Part shown: positions 15,096 to 23,315 of the stretch, piece by piece | Layout of the letters: each line of letters begins with the position of its first letter | Position numbering within the stretch: position 1 is the stretch's first letter | Assembly (NCBI GenBank): GCA_031178625.1 | Contig: JAPSIR010000007.1 | Location: forward strand, 1 to 37,931 | Origin: Cellulomonas sp. | GTDB lineage: Bacteria; Actinomycetota; Actinomycetes; Actinomycetales; Cellulomonadaceae | Reading direction: 5' to 3' | DNA: 37,931 bases | The notes under the pieces: model-generated | What the model was told of the DNA's origin: nothing | Databases searched by the model: none | The model's input: the letters and a program-made list of their open reading frames with translations, nothing else | Position numbers and translations under genes: made by a program

Positions 15096-16135
15096 GCGCC
15101 GCGGCCCGCCTCGTCGGCCCCGCGCTGCGCGGACGGCTGGGCGGACGAGGCGAAGACGTTGAGGCCGAGCGCCCGCGACAGGTACGCCGTTGCCAGCCGG
15201 CCCCGGACGCTGTTGCCCGCCGGGTCCAAGGGAGGCGAGAACGTGCCGATCGCGCCCTTGCCCGGCGCCACCGCCACGATCCCGCCGGACACGCCCGACT
15301 TGGCCGGCAGCCCGATCTCGAACAGCCACTCCCCGGAGCGTTCGTACATCCCGGTCGCGGCGAGCACCGCGAGCGTGTCCCGGCAGACCTGCCCCGACAC
15401 GACGCGTTCGCCGGTCACCGGGTTGACGCCGCCGTCGGCGAGCGTCGCGCCCATCACGGCGAGGTCGCGTGCGCTGACCCGCAGCGCGCACTGGCGCGTG
15501 TACACGTCGACGACCTCCAGCGGGTCCAGTTCGATGCGCCCGTAGCTCTGCAGCAGTCGGGCGATCGCCTTGTTGCGGGTGTTGGTGGCGGACTCCGACC
15601 GGTACACCACGCCGTCGAGCTCCAGCTGGCGACCGGCGAACCGGGACAGCCCGGTGCGGACGTGCTCCCACTTCTCGGCGAACGACGCCCCCGGCACGAG
15701 CGCCGTCGTGGCCAGGGCGCCCGCGTTGACCATGGGGTTCATCGGGTGCCCGTCGTTGAGCTCGACCGCGATCACCGAGTTGAAGGACAGGCCGGTGTTG
15801 TTGACCCCGACCCGGTCGCGCACCACCTCGTGGCCGTGCTCCTCGCACACCAGGGCGTACACGAACGCCTTCGAGATCGACTGCACCGAGAACTCGACCG
15901 CGGCATCCCCGACGGCGTGTACCGGACCGCTCGCCTCCGCGACGCACACGCCGAACAGGGAGGGGTCCGCCTGGGCGAGCACCGGGATGTAGTCCGCGAC
16001 GACGCCCTCGTCGTGCAGGTGCGAGCGTGCGTGCGCCTCCTGCGCGAGCCGTTCGACCTGGTCCCAGACCGGCAGGGACCCGGTCGAGACCTCCTGCTCC
16101 ACCTCGTCGGTCACCGTCGCCACGTCGACCCCCAT
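15092..16135 (-). CDS. glsA: Glutaminase A
   Basis: 347 residues, a beta-lactamase-like glutaminase: L-glutamine + water to L-glutamate + ammonia. The catalytic Ser86-x-x-Lys89 lies in SVQSISKAF. GVNNTGLSFNSV, HPMNPMVNAGA and ESATNTRN are family blocks, and GLPAKSGVSGGI is the conserved late motif. It is longer than the usual 300-310 because of extra residues at both ends. The ATG at 16135 has no clear ribosome-binding site, so an alternative start slightly downstream is possible. It overlaps the MFS gene and follows dinB by 80 nt. Confidence 0.95.
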   Translation of the reverse strand: MGVDVATVTDEVEQEVSTGSLPVWDQVERLAQEAHARSHLHDEGVVADYIPVLAQADPSLFGVCVAEASGPVHAVGDAAVEFSVQSISKAFVYALVCEEHGHEVVRDRVGVNNTGLSFNSVIAVELNDGHPMNPMVNAGALATTALVPGASFAEKWEHVRTGLSRFAGRQLELDGVVYRSESATNTRNKAIARLLQSYGRIELDPLEVVDVYTRQCALRVSARDLAVMGATLADGGVNPVTGERVVSGQVCRDTLAVLAATGMYERSGEWLFEIGLPAKSGVSGGIVAVAPGKGAIGTFSPPLDPAGNSVRGRLATAYLSRALGLNVFASSAQPSAQRGADEAGRGA

Positions 16136-16215
16136 GCGCAGGGAAGAGACCCGATGCCTGCGATGCTGCCACGGTCCCGGCGTGACGCACAGAGGGGCTG
16201 TCGCCGGGGGACGGC

Positions 16216-17295
16216 TCAGATCCGTCCGCGCACCGGCGTCCGCGCGGCCGGGTCGGGGTCGTCCGGCATCTGCATCTCCGCCCGCACGCCGAGGAGCCGG
16301 ACCTCGCGGTCCTCCACGCGGTCCGCGAGCCCCGTCATCGCGTCCACGAGGGCGGCCCGGTCGCGCGTCGGGGCGGGCAGCCTGCGGCTCCACCCGGTCG
16401 TCACGAACGGCGCGTAGCGGACCTTGAGCCCGACACGGACCGCCGGGCGGCCGTCGTCCTCGACGTCACGGACGACCTGGTCCGCGAGCTCGCGCACCGC
16501 CGCGCGCACCTGGTCGGGCGTCGTGAGGTTCTGCTGGAACGTCGTCTCGCGCCCGTGCCCGCGCGGCACCCACGGCCGGTCGTCCACGGTCGTGGGACCG
16601 AGGCCGTGACCGAGCTCGTGGTACCAGACGCCCATGCGCGGCCCGAACTCCGCGACCAGCGCCTCGACGGGCGCCGCGGCCAGCTCGGCGACGGTGGTGA
16701 CGCCGAGCGCCGCGAGCCGGCGCGAGACCTTCGTGCCGACGCCCCACAGGTCGATCGTGGGGCGCTCGCCCATGACGGCGAACCAGGTGTCCTCGGTGAG
16801 CCGGAAGACGCCGGCGGGCTTGCCGTGCTCGGTCGCGATCTTCGCGCGGACCTTGGTGTCCCCGATGCCGACCGAGCAGTGCAGCGCGGTCGCGCGCAGC
16901 ACCGCGTCCTGCGCGGCGCGCGCCAGCCGCTCGGGGTCGTCGGTCCGGGCGCCGAGGAACGCCTCGTCCCACCCCAGCACCTCGACCACGGCGTCGAGCG
17001 AGCGGAGCGCCGCCATGACGCGGTCCGACACCGCCTCGTACTCGGCGGCGTCCACGGGCAGGAAGACGGCGTCGTGGGGCAGCCTGCGCGCGGCGACGCG
17101 CAGCGGCATCCCGGACCGCACGCCGAACGCCCGCGCCTCGTACGACGCCGTCGACACGACCCCGCGCTCCGTCGGGTCGCCGCGGCCGCCGACGACCACG
17201 GGACGTCCCGCGAGCTCCGGACGGCGCAGCACCTCGACGGCCGCGACGAACTGGTCGAGGTCGACGTGCAGCACCCACGCCCTGCGTGCGTCCAT
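16216..17295 (-). CDS. dinB: Y-family DNA polymerase IV
   Basis: 359 residues. Palm residues Asp12 and Asp14 (HVDLDQF) and Asp110-Glu111 (GWDEAFL) supply the metal-binding site. The SYEARAFGVRSGMPL fingers motif is present, as are the helix-hairpin-helix (WGVGTKVSRRLAALGV) and the little-finger domain (about 235-345). The usual SIDEAF block reads GWDEAF here, and the steric position reads DQFVAAVE, as in an actinobacterial DinB subgroup. No QLxLF-like clamp motif is seen at the C-terminus. It would perform error-prone translesion synthesis. It diverges from the DUF885 gene. Confidence 0.93.
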   Translation of the reverse strand: MDARRAWVLHVDLDQFVAAVEVLRRPELAGRPVVVGGRGDPTERGVVSTASYEARAFGVRSGMPLRVAARRLPHDAVFLPVDAAEYEAVSDRVMAALRSLDAVVEVLGWDEAFLGARTDDPERLARAAQDAVLRATALHCSVGIGDTKVRAKIATEHGKPAGVFRLTEDTWFAVMGERPTIDLWGVGTKVSRRLAALGVTTVAELAAAPVEALVAEFGPRMGVWYHELGHGLGPTTVDDRPWVPRGHGRETTFQQNLTTPDQVRAAVRELADQVVRDVEDDGRPAVRVGLKVRYAPFVTTGWSRRLPAPTRDRAALVDAMTGLADRVEDREVRLLGVRAEMQMPDDPDPAARTPVRGRI

Positions 17296-17374
17296 GCGAC
17301 GAGTGTGGCGGTCGGCGCGGTCCCGGTCACCTGCGGGGCCGGCGACGCAGGCGAGCGATGTCGTGGGTGCGGGC

Positions 17375-17380
17375 TACCGT
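17375..17380 (+). promoter_or_regulatory. -10 box of a leaderless promoter
   Basis: TACCGT ends 6 nt before the ATG at 17387, with no ribosome-binding site between. This fits a leaderless transcript for the DUF885 gene. Confidence 0.5.
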
Positions 17381-17386
17381 GCTGCG

Positions 17387-19102
17387 ATGACCGACGCGCA
17401 GCCCACGTCCTCGTCCGCACCCACCGCGCGGCAGGTCGCGGACGGGTGGGTGGAGACCCTCGCCGACCTCGACCCCACCATCGGCACCGCGCTGGGCACG
17501 CGCCCGGACGACCGGCGGATGCCCGACCTGTCGCCGGCCGGGGCGGAGGCGGAGGCCGACGCGGCCCGCCGGGTCCTCGCCGAGCTGGGCGGCGCGCGGG
17601 TCCTCGACGACGACGACCGGCGCTGCGCGACCCTCCTGCGGGAGCGGCTGACCGCCCAGCTCGCGGTGCACGACGCCGGCGAGCACCTCGCGGCGCTGCG
17701 GCCGATCGCGTCGCCGGTGCAGAGGATGCAGCAGCTGTTCCTCCTGATGCCGACCGCCACCGAGCACGACTGGGACGTCGTCGCGGACCGCATGGCGCAG
17801 GTGCCCGCTGCGGCCGAGGGGTTCCGCGCATCGCTCGAGGAAGGGCTGCGCCGGGGCGTGCGCAGCGCGCCGCGGCAGGCGCAGGCCGTGGTCGGGCAGC
17901 TCGACGACTGGCTCGCCGCCGCGGACGGGCGCGGCTGGTACGCAGGCTTCGTCACCGGCGCCCAGGCGGCAGCCGGCGTCACCGACGCGCTGCGCGACCG
18001 GCTCGACGCGTCGGCCGAGGCGGCGGCGGGCGGGGTGGCGCGGCTGCGCACGTGGCTCGCCGAGCAGTACCTGCCCGCGGTCGCCGACGTGCCCGACGCC
18101 GTCGGCCGCGACCGCTACCGGCTGGCTGCCCGGCTGCACACCGGTGCGGACCTGGACGTCGACGAGGCGTACGCGTGGGGGTGGCAGGAGCTGGCCCGCA
18201 TCGAGGCCGACATGGCGGCCGAGGCCGACCGGGTCCTGCCCGGCGCCTCCGCGCAGCAGGCGCTCGCGCACCTCGACGAGCACGGCGAGGCGGTCGAGGG
18301 CGTCGACGAGGTCCGCGCGTGGCTGCAGCAGATGATGGACACGGCCATCGCCGAGCTGGACGGCACGGTCGTCGACGTGGCGGACCCCGTCAAGCGGGTG
18401 GAGGCGATGATCGCGCCGGCCGGGGCGGCCGCTGCGCCGTACTACACGCGGCCGTCGCTCGACTTCTCGCGTCCCGGCCGCACGTGGCTGCCGACGCTCG
18501 GCCGCGACCGGTTCCCGACGTGGGACCTCATCAGCACCTGGTACCACGAGGGCGTGCCGGGCCACCACCTGCAGCTGGGCCAGTGGGCGGTGCGTGCGGG
18601 CGAGCTGTCGGTGTTCCAGACGTCCGTGGGGTCGATCCCGGCGACCACGGAGGGCTGGGCGCTGTACGCCGAGCGGCTCATGGACGAGCTCGGCCACCTG
18701 CGGACGCCCGGCGCCCGGCTCGGCTACCTCGACGGGCAGCGGATGCGTGCGGTGCGCGTCGTCATCGACATCGGCATGCACCTCCGGCTCCGGGTGCCGG
18801 ACGTCCACCCGTTCCACCCGGGCGAGCGCTGGACCGCCGAGCTCGGCGAGGAGTTCTTCGCGCAGCGCAGCGGCTCGCCGGCCGCGTTCGTGCACAGCGA
18901 GATCGAGCGCTACCTGGGCTGGCCGGGGCAGGCGATCAGCTACAAGCTCGGCGAGCGGGCGTGGCTCGCCGGTCGCGAGCGGGCGCGGGCACGCCGCACG
19001 GCGTCGGGCGAGACGTTCGACCTGCGTGCCTGGCACACCGCCGCGCTCGGGCTCGGTTCCCTCGGGCTCGACGACCTGGAGCGTGAGCTCGGGGCGCTGT
19101 GA
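17387..19102 (+). CDS. DUF885-family metallopeptidase-like protein
   Basis: 571 residues without signal peptide or membrane helix. The zinc motif is HEGVPGHH (His387, Glu388 and His393), with a downstream acidic ligand candidate in TTEGWALYAE, the standard pair of DUF885 proteins. These are gluzincin-like peptidases of unknown substrate. The C-terminal part (FFAQRSGSP, YLGWPGQAISYKLGE) is typical of the family. The gene stands alone between dinB (divergent) and a large terminator. Confidence 0.9.
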   Translation: MTDAQPTSSSAPTARQVADGWVETLADLDPTIGTALGTRPDDRRMPDLSPAGAEAEADAARRVLAELGGARVLDDDDRRCATLLRERLTAQLAVHDAGEHLAALRPIASPVQRMQQLFLLMPTATEHDWDVVADRMAQVPAAAEGFRASLEEGLRRGVRSAPRQAQAVVGQLDDWLAAADGRGWYAGFVTGAQAAAGVTDALRDRLDASAEAAAGGVARLRTWLAEQYLPAVADVPDAVGRDRYRLAARLHTGADLDVDEAYAWGWQELARIEADMAAEADRVLPGASAQQALAHLDEHGEAVEGVDEVRAWLQQMMDTAIAELDGTVVDVADPVKRVEAMIAPAGAAAAPYYTRPSLDFSRPGRTWLPTLGRDRFPTWDLISTWYHEGVPGHHLQLGQWAVRAGELSVFQTSVGSIPATTEGWALYAERLMDELGHLRTPGARLGYLDGQRMRAVRVVIDIGMHLRLRVPDVHPFHPGERWTAELGEEFFAQRSGSPAAFVHSEIERYLGWPGQAISYKLGERAWLAGRERARARRTASGETFDLRAWHTAALGLGSLGLDDLERELGAL

Positions 19103-19103
19103 C

Positions 19104-19171
19104 GCGTGCGGCCCCGCGGCCCGGCCCGGGCCGGGACCCGTCGCGCCCGCGGGCCGCGGGGCGTCGCACGC
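19104..19171 (+). terminator. Large two-part hairpin terminator
   Basis: Inner arms of 12 bp (19112-19123 with 19150-19161) and outer arms GCGTGCG/CGCACGC (19104-19110 with 19165-19171) form a long GC hairpin immediately after the DUF885 stop. Confidence 0.7.
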
Positions 19172-19197
19172 GCGCCGGCCGCCCGGGGGCTCTCCGG

Positions 19198-19203
19198 TAG
19201 ATT
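19198..19203 (+). promoter_or_regulatory. Possible -10 box for the LacI gene
   Basis: TAGATT stands out in the GC-rich spacer about 75 nt before the GTG start. No good -35 element is seen at the right distance. Confidence 0.3.
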
Positions 19204-19276
19204 TCGTGCGCCCGCCACGACGCCCGCCCCCCGAGGTGCGCCGCGTGGCCGGGGCACCGGTGCGAGGGGAGCGGTC

Positions 19277-20326
19277 GTGGCCACGATGGCGGACGTCGCG
19301 CGACGCGCGGGCGTCTCGGTGAAGACGGTCTCCAACGTGCTCAGCGGGTACCCGTACATCCGCCCGACGACGCGCGAGCGCGTGCTCGCCGCGGTCGACG
19401 AGCTCGGGTACGAGATCAACGTGACGGCGCGGATCTTCCGGTCGGGCCGCAGCGGCGTCATCGGGCTGGCGGTGCCGGAGCTCGGGCAGCCGTACTTCGG
19501 CGAGCTCGCCGACGAGATCCTCGCGGCCGCCCGGCGCCACGGCCTGCACGTGCTCATCGAGCCCACGGGTTTCACGCGCGAGGGAGAGCTGTCGGCGCTC
19601 CGCGAGCCGCGACGCGGGCTCATGGACGGCCTCATCTTCAGCCCGGCGGCGCTCGACCAGGGCGACGCGCACCTGCTCGACGACCTCGACTACCCGCTCG
19701 TGCTGCTCGGCGAGCAGATCTTCTCGTCGAGCGTCGACCACGTCACCATGCGCAACGTCGACGGCGCGCGCGCGGCGACCGACCTCCTGCTGGACGCCGG
19801 CCGGCGCCGGATCGCGGTCATCGGCATGCTGCACGCGGAGACGGCGGGGTCCGCGGCGCTGCGGTTCACGGGCTACCGGGAGGCGCTCGGCGCGCGGGGG
19901 ATCGAGGTCGACACGCGCCTGCTCGGCTGGGCCGACGACGGGTGGCACCGCGCGAACGGCGCCCGCGCCATGGCGGCGGTGCTCGACTCCGGGGTCGACG
20001 TGGACGGGGTCGTCGCGTTCAACGACGCCCTCGCGATCGGCGCGATGTTCGAGCTGCAGCTCCGGGGGCACTCGATCCCGGGCGACGTCGCGGTGGTCGG
20101 CTTCGACGACATCGAGGACGCCCGCTACTCGGTGCCGACCCTCACCACGGTGGACCCCGGGCGGCGCGAGATCGCGGAGGTCGCGGTGGAGATCATCCGC
20201 CGCCGCGTCGGCGACGGGCGGGGCGCAGCGGACGACGACGCGCAGAGCGACGCACCGGTCCTGTACCTGGCCGGCATGCAGGTGGTCGAGCGGGAGAGCA
20301 CACCGCCGCGCCCGAGGCGCGCCTGA
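19277..20326 (+). CDS. LacI-family transcriptional regulator
   Basis: 349 residues from a GTG preceded by GAGGGGAG. The N-terminal helix-turn-helix (MADVARRAGVSVKTVSNVL, about residues 4-22) and hinge helix region are typical. The periplasmic-binding-like effector domain follows (SGVIGLAVPELGQPYF at about 58 to VGFDDIEDARYSVPTLTTV near 280). The effector is probably a sugar or oligosaccharide. The gene immediately downstream is only a CBM2 relic, so its original neighbour target may be lost. The tail beyond about residue 315 is divergent and acidic. Confidence 0.92.
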   Translation: MATMADVARRAGVSVKTVSNVLSGYPYIRPTTRERVLAAVDELGYEINVTARIFRSGRSGVIGLAVPELGQPYFGELADEILAAARRHGLHVLIEPTGFTREGELSALREPRRGLMDGLIFSPAALDQGDAHLLDDLDYPLVLLGEQIFSSSVDHVTMRNVDGARAATDLLLDAGRRRIAVIGMLHAETAGSAALRFTGYREALGARGIEVDTRLLGWADDGWHRANGARAMAAVLDSGVDVDGVVAFNDALAIGAMFELQLRGHSIPGDVAVVGFDDIEDARYSVPTLTTVDPGRREIAEVAVEIIRRRVGDGRGAADDDAQSDAPVLYLAGMQVVERESTPPRPRRA

Positions 20327-20347
20327 CCCGCTCGGGGCCGACGACGT

Positions 20348-20377
20348 CGCGGGCTTCCGCGCCGCGGGCTTCCGCGC
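20348..20377. repeat. 15-bp direct tandem duplication
   Basis: CGCGGGCTTCCGCGC occurs twice in direct succession (20348-20362 and 20363-20377) just after the LacI stop. The unit is partly self-complementary, so it can also fold. It probably arose by slippage and sits at the edge of the eroded CBM2 region. Confidence 0.8.
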
Positions 20378-20481
20378 CGAGGCAGCGGAGCGGCCGGCGG
20401 GCGCCGCGGGCGCTCGTGCACCTGCCGCGGGACACGTACGAGCGCGTCCCCCTGCCGGTCGGCGCGCCCGTCGACGCCCCG

Positions 20482-20826
20482 ATGGCCCACCGCCCGCGCC
20501 CGGCACCGAGGTGCCGGGCGTGTTGGTCGACCTGCACGGCGACGTACTCCGAGGGTCAGAAGTGGGCCGACCGGTTCAACGGCACGGTCACGATCCGGGC
20601 CATCGGGAACATCAGCGGGTGGACGTCGACGGTCACGGTGCGCTCGCCGCAGCGGATCATCGCGACGTGGAGCGGCTCCCCGACGTGGGACGCGTCGGGC
20701 GACGCGATGACCATGCGTCCGAGCGGCGGCGGCGCGCTGGCGGCGGGCCAGACGGCGACGTTCGGCTTCACCGTCATGCACGGCGGCACCTGGACGTGGC
20801 CGACCGTCTCCTGCTCGGCCTCCTGA
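20482..20826 (+). pseudogene. Orphan CBM2 cellulose-binding module, relic of a larger gene
   Basis: The frame from the ATG at 20482 gives 114 residues, of which about the last 98 form a CBM2: it opens TCTATYSEGQ and ends TVSC, the paired Cys of this family, with GWTSTVTV, ATWSGSPTW and GQTATFGF matching the strand pattern and the surface Trp residues. CBM2 modules are normally tethered to secreted glycoside hydrolases. Here there is no signal peptide, catalytic domain or linker, and no ribosome-binding site; upstream sequence runs straight into the LacI gene. It is best read as the surviving 3' end of a deleted hydrolase gene. A small stand-alone protein is possible but would not be secreted. 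Confidence 0.7.
20497..20520 (+). terminator. Hairpin, possible LacI terminator inside the relic frame
   Basis: An 11-bp perfect stem (20497-20507 with 20510-20520) with a nominal 2-nt loop, about 170 nt after the LacI stop. It falls at the start of the CBM2 relic, which argues that the relic is not translated from its present upstream region. Confidence 0.5.
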
Positions 20827-20842
20827 CGGGCCGACGCGGCGC

Positions 20843-20880
20843 ACGACGGGCGCGGCACCTGCGGGCGCGGCGCCCGTCGT
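20843..20880 (+). terminator. Stem-loop after the CBM2 relic
   Basis: An 11-bp exact stem (ACGACGGGCGC, 20843-20853, with 20870-20880) has a 16-nt loop. It starts 16 nt after the CBM2 stop and is probably the original terminator of the lost gene. Confidence 0.6.
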
Positions 20881-20985
20881 CGTGCCGCCGCGTGCGACGC
20901 ACCGTGCGGCGCCGCGTGCGACGCCGGGGTGCTCGCTTGTCACAATGGCGCTGCGACGGGCGACGACCCGTCACGGCGGAATGCC

Positions 20986-20999
20986 TGTTAGCGTTCACA
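20986..20999. promoter_or_regulatory. LacI-type operator upstream of the lacI-like gene
   Basis: TGTTAGCGTTCACA is an imperfect palindrome around a central CG, the hallmark of LacI-family operators. It matches the site at 22198-22211 in 12 of 14 positions, so the regulator probably represses itself. Confidence 0.6.
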
Positions 21000-21051
21000 G
21001 CACGGTGGACGCGCCGCCCGCGCCGATCCGTCCGGACGGGAAGGGTCGAAG

Positions 21052-22146
21052 GTGACAGCGAGGTCCACCAGCGAGCCGGCCGCGCCGCGCCCGGGCGACC
21101 TCGCGCGCGCCGCCGCCAACGCCCGTGGGCCGCGCCCGCCGGCCATGGGTGACGTGGCGCAGGTAGCCGGCGTGTCCCACCAGACCGTCTCGCGCGTGCT
21201 CAACGACCACCCGAACGTCCGTCCGGAGACGAGGGCGCGCGTCCTGGCCGCGATCGAGCAGCTCGGGTACCGCCGCAACACCGCGGCGCGGGCGCTCGTG
21301 ACGCGGCGGACGGGTGCCATCGGCGTCGTCACCGAGGACTCGCCGCTCTTCGGCCCGACCATGACCCTGATCGCCCTGGAGAACGCCGCCCGCGGCCAGG
21401 GGATGTACGTGTCGGTCGCCACGGTCACCCGGTGGGACGTCGCCACGGTGCAGGCGTCGCTCGAGCACTACCTGGACCAGGGGGTCGACGGCGTCGTCGT
21501 CATCGCGTCCCACGACGAGGCCGTCCGAGCGGTGCGCTCGTACCCCACGCGCGTGCCCGTCGTGATGGTGGGGCCGGTCGACCTCGACGGCGACGTGCAC
21601 ACCGCGGCGGTCGACCAGTACGCGGGAGCGCGGCTGGCGACGCGTCACCTGCTGGACCTCGGGCACACCGACGTGCTGCACGTGGCGGGGCCGGAGGTCT
21701 GGCTCGACGCCCGTGCGCGCGCGCGGGGCTGGCACGACGCCATGCGGCAGCGGGGCCTGCGCCCGCGCGATCCCGAGGCGGGGGACTGGACGGCGTCGAC
21801 GGGCTTCCGCATCGGCAGCCGGCTCGTCGCGGCCGACCGGGCGGGGGAGGACCGCCTGCCGACGGCGGTGTTCGCGGCGAACGACCAGCTCGCCCTCGGC
21901 CTGCTGCACGCGTTCGCCGAGGCCGGCGTGCGCGTGCCGCACGACGTCTCGGTCGTCGGCTACGACGACGTCGAGGGTGCCGCCCACTTCTTCCCGCCGC
22001 TGACCACGGTGACGCCGGACTTCGGCGCCCTCGGGCGGCGCTGCCTGGACCAGCTCGTGCGCGCCATGGCGGGCGAGCCGCCCGAGCCGGCGCTCGTCGG
22101 CGCGTCCCTGACGGTGCGCGCGTCGAGCGCCGCACCGCGCGCCTGA
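21052..22146 (+). CDS. LacI-family regulator of the ytf-type importer
   Basis: 364 residues from a GTG with a GGGAAGG ribosome-binding site. A 30-residue Ala/Pro/Arg-rich extension precedes the helix-turn-helix (MGDVAQVAGVSHQTVSRVL, about 32-50). The effector domain runs from GAIGVVTEDSPLFG (about 89) to VGYDDVEGAAHFFPPLTTV (about 302-320). It lies directly upstream of the sugar ABC operon in the same direction, and similar operators occur before both, so it very likely controls the importer in response to the imported sugar or a derivative. Confidence 0.92.
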   Translation: MTARSTSEPAAPRPGDLARAAANARGPRPPAMGDVAQVAGVSHQTVSRVLNDHPNVRPETRARVLAAIEQLGYRRNTAARALVTRRTGAIGVVTEDSPLFGPTMTLIALENAARGQGMYVSVATVTRWDVATVQASLEHYLDQGVDGVVVIASHDEAVRAVRSYPTRVPVVMVGPVDLDGDVHTAAVDQYAGARLATRHLLDLGHTDVLHVAGPEVWLDARARARGWHDAMRQRGLRPRDPEAGDWTASTGFRIGSRLVAADRAGEDRLPTAVFAANDQLALGLLHAFAEAGVRVPHDVSVVGYDDVEGAAHFFPPLTTVTPDFGALGRRCLDQLVRAMAGEPPEPALVGASLTVRASSAAPRA

Positions 22147-22184
22147 CGCCGTGACACGTGACCTCTTCGTGACCCGCGCGGCTC

Positions 22185-22213
22185 TTGACCGGGGTGTTGT
22201 GAGCGTTAACACT
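22185..22213 (+). promoter_or_regulatory. Promoter and LacI-type operator of the importer operon
   Basis: TTGACC (22185-22190) is a clear -35 element, with a -10 near 22207-22213 (TAACACT). The operator TGTGAGCGTTAACA (22198-22211) covers the -10 box, so bound repressor would exclude RNA polymerase. Confidence 0.7.
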
Positions 22214-22258
22214 TCACGTGTCCGACATCGAGGTCGGAACCCGCTCAAGGAGGAGTCC

Positions 22259-23245
22259 ATGTCTCGTCCCGCATCTCTGCGCACCCGCCTCGCCGCGCTC
22301 GTCGGCATCGGCGCGGCACTCGCCCTCGGCGCCTGCAGCAGCGGCGGCGGCGCCGACGCCGGATCCGACGGCGGCTCCGGCGGCGGCGACCTCATCCGCG
22401 TGGGCTTCTCGCAGCTCGGCGCGGAGAGCGGCTGGCGCACCGCCAACACGGAGTCCGTCAAGGCCAGCCTGACCGAGGAGAACGGCTTCGACCTCACGTT
22501 CGTCGACGCCCAGCAGAAGCAGGAGAACCAGATCAAGGCCCTGCGCGACTTCGTCGCCCAGGACGTCGACGTCATCGCGTTCTCCCCGGTCATCGAGACC
22601 GGGTGGGACGAGGTGCTGCAGGAGATCAAGGACTCCGGCATCCCCGTCGTCCTCGTCGACCGCACCGTCGACACGAGCGTCGAGGACCCGTTCGTCACCT
22701 GGATCGGCGCCGACTTCGAGCAGGAGGGCCGCACGGCGGGGGAGTGGGTCGCCGAGAACGCGCCCGACGCGAAGGTGTTCGAGCTGCAGGGCACGCTCGG
22801 GTCCGGCGCGCAGGTCGACCGCGAGAAGGGCTTCAACGAGGTCGTCGGGGAGCAGGTCATCGGCAAGGCGTCGGGCAACTTCACGCGCGCCGAGGGCCGC
22901 ACGGCGGTCGAGGCGGCGCTGCAGGCGTACCCCGAGATGAACCTCATCTTCACGCACAACGACGACATGGGGCTGGGGGCGATCGAGGCCATCGAGGCGG
23001 CCGGCAAGGTCCCCGGCAAGGACATCCAGATCGTGTCCGTCGACGGGGTCCGCGACGGCCTGCAGGCGCTCGTCGACAAGAAGTTCAACTTCGTCGTCGA
23101 GTGCAACCCGGTGTTCGGCGACCAGCTCGCCGAGCTCATCACGCAGGTGGCGGACGGCGAGGACGTGCCGGAGACGACCGTCGTCGAGGACAAGTCCTTC
23201 GACCAGACGATCACGCAGGCCGACGTCGACGCGCGGGCCTACTGA
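22259..23245 (+). CDS. ytfQ: Sugar-binding lipoprotein, galactofuranose-type
   Basis: 328 residues. A lipoprotein signal ends LALGAC (Cys26), then a Gly/Ser linker. The mature protein starts IRVGFSQLGAESGWR, continues with QQKQENQIKALR, DVIAFSPV, VLVDRTVD, ELQGTLGSG and FTHNDDMGLGAIEAI, closely following Escherichia coli YtfQ, the galactofuranose-binding protein, block by block. It would deliver sugar to the membrane complex encoded downstream. AAGGAGG lies before the ATG. The exact pyranose or furanose ligand is inference. Confidence 0.9.
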   Translation: MSRPASLRTRLAALVGIGAALALGACSSGGGADAGSDGGSGGGDLIRVGFSQLGAESGWRTANTESVKASLTEENGFDLTFVDAQQKQENQIKALRDFVAQDVDVIAFSPVIETGWDEVLQEIKDSGIPVVLVDRTVDTSVEDPFVTWIGADFEQEGRTAGEWVAENAPDAKVFELQGTLGSGAQVDREKGFNEVVGEQVIGKASGNFTRAEGRTAVEAALQAYPEMNLIFTHNDDMGLGAIEAIEAAGKVPGKDIQIVSVDGVRDGLQALVDKKFNFVVECNPVFGDQLAELITQVADGEDVPETTVVEDKSFDQTITQADVDARAY

Positions 23246-23258
23246 GGCACGGCCGCGC

Positions 23259-23292
23259 ACGAGCGGGCGGGCCGACCGGTCCGCCCGCTCGT
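23259..23292 (+). terminator. Intercistronic hairpin after the binding-protein gene
   Basis: A 12-bp perfect stem (23259-23270 with 23281-23292) has a 10-nt loop, between ytfQ and ytfR. Such structures protect the upstream mRNA or stop part of transcription, giving more binding protein than transporter. Confidence 0.65.
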
Positions 23293-23315
23293 CACCAGGG
23301 CGAGGAAGGACACCG

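Noticed and set aside
17327-20506. Minus-strand open frame of about 1050 codons across DUF885 and LacI genes
   Set aside because: No domain, no ribosome-binding site and Arg/Val/His-rich shadow composition; the plus-strand genes have clear motifs.
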